Assembly (NCBI GenBank): GCA_963281255.1
Contig: OY725489.1
Span: 4,278,001 to 4,342,000 of the forward strand
Reading direction: 5' to 3'
Length of the DNA: 64,000 nucleotides
Source: Aphrocallistes beatrix
Taxonomy: Eukaryota > Porifera > Hexactinellida > Sceptrulophora > Aphrocallistidae
Shown here: piece by piece, positions 55,784 through 64,000 of the stretch
Layout: each line of letters begins with the position of its first letter
How positions within the stretch are numbered: position 1 is the stretch's first letter
The notes under the pieces: model-generated
Told to the model about the DNA's origin: nothing
Databases searched by the model: none
Seen by the model: the letters and a program-made list of their open reading frames with translations, nothing else
Made by a program: the position numbers and the translations under genes

Positions 55784-56288
55784 CAGTCGACTCTCGTTAA
55801 CAAGTACACCAAGGAACCGTGGAGATTTGTACTCCTTATCCGGAGTACGTATTAACCGAAGTACGTACATAGCCACATTTGTCCAAAATACTTGATACGC
55901 ATAGTGATAACTACGTGAGAGTATGAAATTGTACTTGTCAAATAGAGAACTCATTATCCATGTTGTATTATCGAGATTCGACTGTATTTTCATTGAGAAA
56001 TATCTGTTTTGTATCTATCTACGTACATACTACGTACCATATTCAAAGTGCTCGTAGGCACACACCTGTTCGTATTATCCGTGTTCGTATTAACCGATGT
56101 ATTTAGTATTGAAAACGCACTGAAAGGGACCCACAAATCGTACTTATTATCCGATATTTCGTCTTATCCGTGTTCGTGTTAACCGGAGTTCGTTTGTATA
56201 TATTTTGCCATAGATTAGGTTGGGGAATCAAAACTTGTACTTATCCGATTATACTCCTTATCCGTGTTCGTATTAACGAGAGTCGACT
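55784..56288. mobile_element. pogo/Tigger-like MITE, copy 2
   Basis: Same ends and interior as copy 1 (47,371-47,879), with TA on both sides (55,782-55,783 and 56,289-56,290). Very few differences from copy 1. A Helitron-like 5' end in minus orientation (CGAGTTTAATAGTAAGGA at about 55,732-55,749) lies just to the left. Confidence 0.92.
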
Positions 56289-56290
56289 TA

Positions 56291-57180
56291 TATGATAGAT
56301 TCCTTAAAACCGTAGAAAGCCCACTGGGGATACAGTGTCTCCGATATCGCGGATGTCTCTCGACCATTTTCTATGCAACTGAAGTAATAAAATGCTGGGC
56401 ATTCTACGTACAGTTAATATTTCGTTTCAGGTATAATTATTACTTCGTCAAGCTGTCATATGTCTATTAAATTCCAATTTCGCATCGTTGTGCTAGGGAA
56501 CCATATGCTAAAATTATCTTCAATATGCAGGTTGTGATAACATACTAATTTTAGCTCCGTTTAGTCAACACACCGGTGAGTATCTTATCTATATATAGCA
56601 CATTGCTAGTTTCACCTTTCGTAGCCATGCATGCTACTAAAACTGGTACATACTTTGTATATTTTTGGTCTGAAACAAAAAAATAGTATTCACGAATCTC
56701 ATGGCAGTGTGATGAAAGAATTGATATAAGGAGCGGAGATTGAATTTACAACACGGTTCTTCCCAATTACTAGTCGCGTGCCAGTATTTGTGCCCTCCCA
56801 AACTTCTTTCACATATAAATTATGTTGTAGGATATGCTGACCCCGAACACCATCAGCATTTTTGTAGATATTTTGGTAAATTACCTCTATGTGAATTCTG
56901 AATAAGAATTCGTTCATACATTCATGTTGCATTCTCTTTTAGTGTTCTCTTCTGGATTATATATTATCTCTACATTCATACGGGAAAGCAGATTTTGATC
57001 GAAAACTAAAATCGGAATTTGATCGAAAATGGCAGTTGAAAAATGGTCGAAAGTGTAAAAGTGATTAAGTCGAAATTTGATCGAAAAGATCTCCGATGCT
57101 GGAAAATGATCGAAAATGGTTTCCTTTGAAATGTGAGTACATTGTTGTGAATTAGTATGAATTCTCAAAATGATAACAAC
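56291..57180. other. No gene recognised
   Basis: Short ORFs on both strands without known motifs. Around 56,990-57,115 the word GATCGAAAA(T/C) repeats about seven times with irregular spacing. Confidence 0.4.
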
Positions 57181-57189
57181 CATTGTTAG

Positions 57190-57835
57190 CAAATGAATTG
57201 TCAATTACTTTGAAATGTAATATATTACTATTACTATTACTTATATTTATTTTTCCTATTACTATTACTATTACGATAACATTTTGTTTATATCTAATAT
57301 ATTGCTATTACTACTACTATTGCTATTTACTAATACTTATTACTATTACTATTACAAATTTCTTGACAATTACTCAGACTTTGCTATGATTCAGAATATT
57401 TGAAGTTTATTATTTAATTGATTATCCCATACAAGCAAAATATCTAACCTAAGCAAATAACTAATTCCACTAAATTTATCATACGTGTGAATTACATTTG
57501 ATCATGAATAACTTATGAAAAACTACATCAGACAATGAACATCTATCTGGCTTAAATTATTTTCCTGCGATGCTAAATAGTCTCTCTACAGGTGCGGATG
57601 AGGCTGGGACAGATAAATATTGCTGAGGCAATTTAGCTAGTGTTGGTAATGCGGTTTGGTGCAAATTCCTATTTCTTCACGACAAATGAGATAAACCAGT
57701 CCGAAGTTATAGAAATGTAATAGATAATTCCTATTACAATAGGTTCTATTACTATTACTATTACTATTACTTCTAAAATGTAATCGTTACTATTACATAT
57801 TACTATTACCCCAGGAACTCTAATGACACTCTAAT
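57190..57835 (-). mobile_element. hAT relic with ATTACT-rich flanks
   Basis: ATTACTATTACT runs at 57,225-57,360 and 57,740-57,810 flank a hAT C-terminal fragment. The right side reads GGAACTC(T) after a C-run, consistent with a hAT end of the CAGAGTTCC type, though no clear partner or duplication is seen. Confidence 0.5.
57555..57660 (-). pseudogene. hAT transposase C-terminal dimerisation motif
   Basis: The minus reading ALPTLAKLPQQYLSVPASSA, PVERLFSIAGK is the hallmark of the hAT C-terminal dimerisation region (ZBED1/Ac-like). It stops within a few codons, and no other part of the transposase is seen. It is a different lineage from the hAT at 20,989. Confidence 0.88.
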
Positions 57836-58078
57836 TTATGCCCCCTGTCGCGAAATTCCTGGCGCCACCCCTGATTGTTGGCTAAGTCTTATTGCAAGAT
57901 AACATTGATATATAACTCGGAGTGCCTGCATTTGTCCGAAACTTTTCGTATATTTACCATATTTCGGATGATTTCGAGCCATAGCGACTAAAAACCAAGC
58001 AGCTACAGACAGTACTAGCTAGTACATATGCTAATTTATCTGAGGTGATCATCGTTGGAGAAAGGCAGTGACATACTA

Positions 58079-58205
58079 TGCGAGTTTCAGCCAACCCTCC
58101 AAAAGCAGATGCAGAATACTACATACCAGTGGATGATGGAGAGGTGCGAAATGCCATAAAAGCCAAGTCAGAGAATGCAATTAATTATTCAAAATGGATT
58201 ACTTG
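58079..58205 (+). other. Short open stretch of unknown nature
   Basis: The frame from ATG 58079 reads ANPPKADAEYYIPVDDGEVR, then NAIKAKSENAINYSKWI and stop. Its composition is protein-like and it is not repeated in the window, but it is too short to assign. Confidence 0.25.
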
Positions 58206-58432
58206 AAACAGACATCTCTATTTGACAGACGTTCAGACATTCAATGCGCGAAGATGCAAGATATGGACAAAGTTATCATAAACGAGTCTCACATCATACT
58301 GAATGAGACAATAATTTGTCAGAATAACGAGATTCATACTCCAAAATATATTATTAATTAATAAAATACATCAGGCAGTTATTAATTAATTAGCAAATTT
58401 CGGACAGGTTCATAAGCAAATTTGAATCTACC

Positions 58433-58590
58433 CATGGCCGGCGCCATGTTTTATTTGCAGTGGGTGTCCTAAGAGGGATTTCTCTGAATGTAGGTGTCCA
58501 TTTATAGATGGATACATATTGTACAATATAATAAAACAGGGGGCAGTGGGTGTCTGGACACCTAGGACACCCCCGGTGGCGCCGGCCCTG
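58433..58590. mobile_element. Small MITE with GGCCGGCGCCA ends
   Basis: The ends CATGGCCGGCGCCA and TGGCGCCGGCCCTG are inverted, with CTACC on both sides (58,428-58,432 and 58,591-58,595). The interior contains GGGTGTCC and GGACACC words. Superfamily unclear: the terminus looks hAT-like, but the duplication is 5 bp rather than 8. Confidence 0.6.
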
Positions 58591-58599
58591 CTACCATAA

Positions 58600-59160
58600 A
58601 CAATAAATTTTCCCGACGGCGGTGATAAACATATACAAATAATTTATTTTACATAGCATATATATTAATAAATACTAAATATATATCAACTCACTTGTAT
58701 TCCAAAAAATTCACTTGTTGAAAGAGAATAAAGGATATTGAAAATAAATATGTGTTATGCTAATCACACACAAACCATGCGTGTATATATATAATTTAGC
58801 TCCTAGCACATGATAGCCACTAACATATTTTAGTTCCTATTCGTATCGAACCCAAATCGTGTGAAATATGTACTAGATAAATTTTTCAGGTTAGAAGTAT
58901 CTAAATTCCTTCCTTAAATGAATTAACCAATCGATCATCATCAACAGATCAACTCTCTGCGAGTTACTTCATACTAAGAGGAATCTGTCAATAATTTAGC
59001 TAGCTGGAGTGATGAATCATCATATTCGATGGATGGAAATTAAATTTGAGGAATCTATCACCTAAAATGGCTTATGTGCGAAATCTGAAATTTCAAATTA
59101 TATACATGGTGACAATGACGTCACCATTTCGTGATGAGTCAACTTTTCGTCTATGGGTAA
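58600..59160. other. No gene recognised
   Basis: AT-rich. TGACAATGACGTCACCATTTC near 59,110 resembles the body of the Helitron-like family, so part may be a truncated copy. Confidence 0.4.
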
Positions 59161-59169
59161 AAACACTCA

Positions 59170-60185
59170 AATGTGTCATGTCTTAACCATGGATAATAAT
59201 ATTCGCACTGGAAGATAGTTTCTACTTTTTTTCGTTTATAATTGGACCATGGATCAGAATGTAGAAGTTTGAGAAATTTTGGACAAACAAAGACATGTAT
59301 AATTTTTACAAATCTGTCTTTTTTTGGGCTGAACAATTGCATGAAAATTAATTTTTTTTCAGACCTTATAACATGGTGGATTTACCATTGATATACAATT
59401 AATGATATTTTGAAATCTTTTCCAAAATTGATTATAATGAATTTATAAAGTTAATATTAATTTAATGTTGCTTTGAACCATGGATAAATAATAACTTGTG
59501 GATATGCGATATTCATCCTTACTATTAAAACTCGATTAATATTTGTATATATATATCTGTTACAAATTGATTGAAGAAAGTTAAGCAACACAGTTATTGT
59601 GGCATAACTCAGCCATTATAGGAGATAGAAGGCTGAAATTTTAATAGAATCTGTATACTAACATACCTCACATATGATGCGACTTTCATCAAAAAATGAT
59701 GACTCATCACTTTGTTATGACGTCATCATCACGCATCAAAAATTTTTAAATTCACAAATTTGGTGATTTTTCGAGTGATATCGATTAGCACAGTAGGACA
59801 GACATATTTAGAGATGTTATCTCCCTTATAATTAACCAATGTGACTCCAGGCGACCGAAGGGAGCCTCCGGCGGACACAAAGTGTCCGCAAGCCGCGAAG
59901 CGCGCTTGTTAATAGATAAAATGGCAATCCTCCCAAACTTGATGATTTCGTTCTAAGAATTTGTTCATTCTATAAACTTGGTGTTACTACAATATAACCT
60001 ATATATATAATACTTTAAATATTACCGTACAGATTTTCAAATTAATTCCCCCCTCCAACGTTTTAGTTGAATGTGTAAAAAAAAGTCAAAAATAGGCTAA
60101 ATTCTGACTAAATTCAGTAAAATTAGGTGGTAATGTAAAATGTTGCACTTTCTAACTAGAAACGCTCGGTAGAAATTAAGGATAT
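59170..60185. repeat. Dispersed repeat shared with 9,990-10,620
   Basis: Second copy, with the Helitron-like insertion at 59,516-59,909. Both sides of the insertion align with continuous sequence at 10,325-10,365. Confidence 0.75.
59516..59909 (+). mobile_element. Helitron-like non-autonomous element, internally deleted
   Basis: The 5' end TCCTTACTATTAAAACTCG and 3' end GAAGCGCGCTTGT match the other copies; about 120 bp after GATTGAAGAAAG is missing relative to 24,043. The empty counterpart at about 10,345 (GGTCTTCCCTTATAG) supports insertion without a long target duplication, as expected for Helitrons. Confidence 0.68.
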
Positions 60186-60427
60186 ATATCAATAAAGAGA
60201 TATCTGGTATGGAATGATGTATTCTAAGAAAGTAAATGTTGAAATCTATGGAAAGTTGAAGTATTATATCTAATTGCAACGAAAAATTGAATTGTAAAAA
60301 AATCCTCAAATTCTTATAGTCATATCACTAATGTTAAACATTTCTTTTGAATATTTTGATAAACCAGAGTAGATAAATATACTACAGTTTATGGTAATTG
60401 AGCACAAAAAAAAAATCCTCATCATAC

Positions 60428-63319
60428 CTAATACTAAGGCGCCACACGGTAGCGTTAATAATCGGTTCCTAGATAAAAAATAATTATTTAATACTGAATA
60501 GCAAGCAAATAAATTTCTTTCAACCGAACACTCTCGTTTATAATAGTTTTAATAAATAGTTAAAACTTTTGGTATTTTTAAAGAATTTCAGATTATAGGA
60601 GCTGCCTTTTCAGGATGGACGGTGTATGGCGCCCATGTGATCCATATTTTATGATAGAAATTATATATCAACAGTTCATATAATAATGCACTTCATCTTG
60701 TGTAAATTTCAGGATCCATACTTAGAAGGCTCTAAAATGAATATTTCTCAATTGTCAAAATAACAATGGAGTTTTGTATCCCTCTAGTGAGTCCTGCACG
60801 TTTATAGAGCTGCATTATCGGTATGTATACTGATATTTATTCTTTATTTAGAAAGATAAATAAACTCACTCTTCGAAGAAGAGGTGGTCTGGGCGGCTAG
60901 AAAAAACAAATATATATATACAAAATCCATTAAAAGAACTCGAACAATTTACTTTTTCGTTACATTGTTTCACAAGTAATTACATGGTTTTCAGTATAAA
61001 CATAAATTGAAAGGTGATATATTTCAATATAATAAGTACTTACGTTACATCGCAGCATGAAGCCCGTGGAGACTAGAAAAATAGAAGTAAAATTTGCTAG
61101 TAAAGGATATTTATAGTACAATATATCGTAGAATAGTAGCCGGGATGTTTAGCCCCATCTACCACCAGATTAAAATTGATATTTCAGATAGAAGACTAGA
61201 GACTTTTCAGTTAATGATACCACACGAGTGATTCGATAAATGGTAGAAGCGAAGATGTTGCTGTCAGATACTAAATAATTTGAGCGCCCTTTTGGCGCGA
61301 AAGAAATTTTCAAATATTTGGTAGTAGTATATAAAGAAATAATAAAACAAACCAGTCCCCTTAATTTCAGGCTTTACAAAGATTAGTGTTATATGCTCCC
61401 ATGGCAGAGAGAAACAACTATTACCTATTCCGAATCAAATTTCCGTTCAAAAGCATAAATATTACTTTTTTAAACATGTTCCAGAGTGAATATATACGAC
61501 GGGTTTAAAAGAGAGGCTATTAAAGAACTTTCCTGCTCTCCATGCAAGTATAAAAGGTTCAAAATCAACACCCCTAAATCATATTTGTCAATCAGTTGAA
61601 GCTAGTCTCTACTATATTTTTCAAAATTCTTCATATGTGTATGATAATACTATGTATATAAAAGTGTGAAAATATACACAACTTTTCCATCGCAGGTACA
61701 CTACAATGATTTCACAATGGTTTCTATCATGTGGTAAAGCTATATACGTACAAGTAGTATACTATATATTGGATAGAAAAGGTGTGAACAAATGTTTGGA
61801 AATATTGGGGTCAAAATTTCGCTTAGATCGTAATCGTAGACACTTTCTTTCCGAAATAGGCCAGATCGATAGTAGATCACCTTTCTATCGAATTAGGATA
61901 CTATTTGCTACATCTGGACCAAAAATGGCAATTTGTTCAAACAAATTGCCATTTTTGGTGACTTCTTATCATACAAATATTACATCAATTATTTGGATTT
62001 TACAAGTATCAGTGTTTCATACAGGATTTGCATGCAAGGGGGCAATCTTGGATTTCTAAATTTGAAATGGGGCAGGCACTTTAATGAGTAGGAGGTCAAG
62101 TGCCCCCCCCTACCACCGCCTGTATGAAACCCTGAGTATGGTATGTAAATCTGAAGGCACTCACATCTGTCGCACAGGACTGCCAGAAGCCGAAGAACTA
62201 AACAAAATAATTATCACAACACGCGCTGAAATGAGAGAGACCCAAGAAATATTATATCTGGGAGGTCAGGGCCCACGTGTCTATAGAACACGATGCCACT
62301 GCATGGCATTTCCTTGGAGGCACAATTGTACATTTATAAAGGAATTAAACATTTGAAGTTGAAGAGTATTTTTAACAGAATATACTTAGTAAAATAACTA
62401 GTTACAGAATGTAATAATCCAAAATCGATCAAGCTATGCTCATGATTTTTAAGGTACACTGACACTGATGCAATCATCAGCAGTTTTTTCTTGAGAAATA
62501 CTGGGCTTCAATGCCTAAGAGGAGATGCCAACTCTTAATAGATAGTAGTGGTTCAAAAATAAATTAGTGATCTTTTCTATTCATACTTCGATAAAAAACA
62601 TTAACTTGACATTTAGTACGTTACTAGGTACACTAAATTCTCATTTAATTTGTGAAATGAGTTATCTGACACACTTGTATAATCATGTGCAACCTAACAT
62701 CGGTGGCTATTGACTATAATTGGCGCTTTTAAGATCGTGGCGAATGACACAAAGTTAATAATGTCGCATCTAACAATAATTATTCAGGTGCAAAGATTCA
62801 AAAGTGAGAAATTTCAAAGTGTAACAAATGAATTTGAGATCGGATAAAATATTATTATGCTTGATTACAAATTATGTCTAAATAGGGTCATTTTACAAAT
62901 AATTGAATTGATATGGAATATTTCTTGATTTAAAAATACATTTGTTTCAGTATTAAACGTAATGGATCTTGATGAAGATCAGCAGGAAATATCCTTTACT
63001 CAAACACTCGGTATAGACCGCTAGTGCAACCGAAGAGTGGAATCAGAAATATAAACATGATGAAAGATAATTGGATTTAGCAAACAATTATAACGTTAAA
63101 TTGGGAAATAAGAAATCTACAAATTTAAAATATACATGGGAACACATGCCATATTAGCATTGATTCTTATTTCAAAATAAAATGAATTAAGGAAACTTAC
63201 TCCGAGGAAACTGAGTCTTCCAAAGCATCTTTCATATTGATCAATATCTGGATCGCCTGGGTGAGCAGAGGGATGAGAGCATCCCTCTGCTTTCTTTTTC
63301 TTTTTGGATCCGTCATCAT
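60428..63319 (-). CDS. Candidate micro-exon gene, inverted relative of the left-end gene
   Basis: Three exon-like blocks are visible on the minus strand. 63319-63201 begins with two ATGs, encodes a basic start (TDPKRKRKQRD, NLS-like), then an amphipathic stretch (LIPLLTQAIQILINMKDALE), and ends at a GTAAGT donor. 61072-61044 (29 nt) lies between TTTTCTAG and GTAAGT. 60468-60428 (41 nt) lies between TATCTAG and GTATGA. The last two join in an open frame. Joining the first directly to the second gives a stop, so another exon or different start is needed. The intron before the 41-nt block is the arm that matches 1-498, and that block occupies the place of the exon at 492. Product unknown; structure inferred only. 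Confidence 0.35.
60460..60964. repeat. Right arm of the long inverted repeat
   Basis: Reverse complement of 1-498. The arm continues unmatched past 60,964 only because the partner lies beyond the window start. Confidence 0.8.
61090..61639. other. No gene recognised
   Basis: Within the putative intron of the minus-strand candidate gene. No domain or repeat recognised. Confidence 0.4.
61640..61870. repeat. Copy of the 15.8-16.04 kb dispersed repeat
   Basis: AAGTGTGAAAATATACACAA, CAATGGTTTCTATC and GATAGAAAAGGTGTGAACAA appear in the same order as at 15,810-16,000. A further copy starts at about 63,855 and runs off the window. Confidence 0.7.
62084..62356 (+). CDS. Unrecognised 90-codon ORF
   Basis: ATG (62084) to stop (62356). 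The composition is protein-like (LPEAEELNKIIITTRAEMRE, several Cys and His near the end), without a recognisable domain, signal peptide or membrane segment. The hydrophilic middle could be helical. It lies in the putative intron of the minus-strand candidate, so it could equally be a transposon or gene fragment. Not repeated in the window. Confidence 0.3.
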   Translation: MSRRSSAPPYHRLYETLSMVCKSEGTHICRTGLPEAEELNKIIITTRAEMRETQEILYLGGQGPRVYRTRCHCMAFPWRHNCTFIKELNI

Positions 63320-63785
63320 GCTAATTGTATGCGGATAATTAATTAAACTACATTGGTTTAAGGTATTGGTGCCAAGTGGATACTCAGACCATTGGGTAGG
63401 ACAGCCTAGACCCCTGGAAAATTAGAGGGCTCCAAAGAAAAATTGAGCACCAGTTTTTTCTTTTCGCTAAGCTATATCGATATTATACAGTAACCAGTGA
63501 GAGCATCGTTGTTTTCCATATTTTGATCTATTTAACCTATTTAACAATGTTTGATTGGAAAGGTGAGAAAAATGGACTTTTTTGGTAGACATTGGAAAAG
63601 AAAGAAAATGAAATAAAAAAGATTCACACGTATCAAGATATCAAGATGACATAATACAACACAAAAAAATGACTTACATTGTATTTTTCATTTGTAGGCG
63701 TGATATCATGGATATTGTACTAGAAGAGAGAGAGCAAGTAGCGATCAGATGTGAGGAAAATAATAATTTGGCTCAACAAATATAA
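62951..63785 (+). CDS. Candidate short-exon gene fragment on the plus strand
   Basis: Block 62951-63010 (60 nt) lies between TTTGTTTCAG and GTATAG and encodes VMDLDEDQQEISFTQTLG in its only open frame. Block 63698-63785 follows CATTTGTAG and reads DIMDIVLEEREQVAIRCEEN plus eight residues to TAA. Both are acidic. The phases of the two blocks do not join directly, so at least one more exon would be needed. The pair overlaps the first exon of the minus-strand candidate, and only one of the two models may be right. Confidence 0.25.
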
Positions 63786-64000
63786 TTGAAATACAAAATA
63801 TACTTTTCGAGAATATGGTAGCTAGTCCGTAGCATATCTTTCAAAATTCATCAAAAGGTATGAAATACATAAAGGTGTAGAAATATACACAATCTTTTTA
63901 TTGCTGACAATACAAGGGATATGTATATGAGATATTGCTTAAATGATTATTGACAACGACAGGAATGTATTGTGGCGTCGTACAATGATTTATATTGTGA

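Noticed and set aside
1..60964. The 500-bp inverted repeat as ends of one giant 60-kb transposon
   Set aside because: The left arm runs off the window, no target duplication can be seen, the content is a mixture of independent insertions, and the arms behave like introns next to exon-like blocks.
61706..62059. 117-codon plus-strand ORF
   Set aside because: Lies in a dispersed AT-rich repeat whose other copies (15.8 kb, 63.9 kb) are not open.
1..64000. tRNA or rRNA genes
   Set aside because: I saw no convincing cloverleaf with A/B boxes and no rRNA-like conserved block; a covariance-model search would be needed to exclude a decayed copy.

Overview
The window looks like AT-rich nuclear DNA from an invertebrate animal (roughly one third GC by eye). 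There are no operons, ribosome-binding sites or CRISPR arrays. Coding stretches are short and interrupted, GT-AG introns are visible, and DNA-transposon families typical of metazoans dominate: Tc1/mariner, pogo-like, hAT, PIF/Harbinger, Helitron, Mutator-like and Ginger. I cannot name the species. Almost every long protein match belongs to a transposon, and most are frameshifted relics.

Left part (1-13 kb). A candidate host gene of very short, in-phase exons (492-2066) is followed by a segment (about 2.48-4.1 kb) that recurs near 47-52 kb. A Mutator-like transposase with a C-terminal PHD finger lies at 4.7-7.1 kb, then a small hAT MITE, an unrecognised 97-codon ORF, a hairpin MITE and a tandem repeat of about 151 bp. 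Middle-left (13-31 kb): an OTU-protease relic holds a Tc1 element with both ends. A Helitron Rep/helicase relic on the minus strand (16.3-20.8 kb) carries a hAT element that itself holds a pogo-like MITE. A hAT element with perfect 8-bp duplications follows (20,989-23,124), then a four-layer nest of mariner and Tc1 elements (24.6-28.4 kb), then a diverged paralogue of the left-end gene region.

Middle-right (31-47 kb): a mariner with both ends, a second Mutator/PHD copy, a 0.9-kb palindromic MITE, and a multi-exon Ginger-like integrase gene fused to a USP-like cysteine-protease domain. A PIF/Harbinger pair follows: an open DDE transposase and a convergent Myb/SANT-like protein. Right part (47-64 kb): the second copy of the 2.48-4.1 kb segment, split by a satellite-bearing insertion that has itself received a palindromic MITE and a mariner; a third Mutator/PHD copy; more pogo-like and Helitron-like elements; and an inverted copy (60,460-60,964) of the first 500 bases, inside a minus-strand candidate gene.

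The points most worth following are: (1) the micro-exon gene candidates at both ends, which share intron sequence while their exons differ; (2) the Mutator transposase-PHD family in three copies; (3) the Ginger-like integrase with a USP-like rather than OTU or Ulp1 protease tail; (4) several insertions whose empty sites are preserved elsewhere in the same window.
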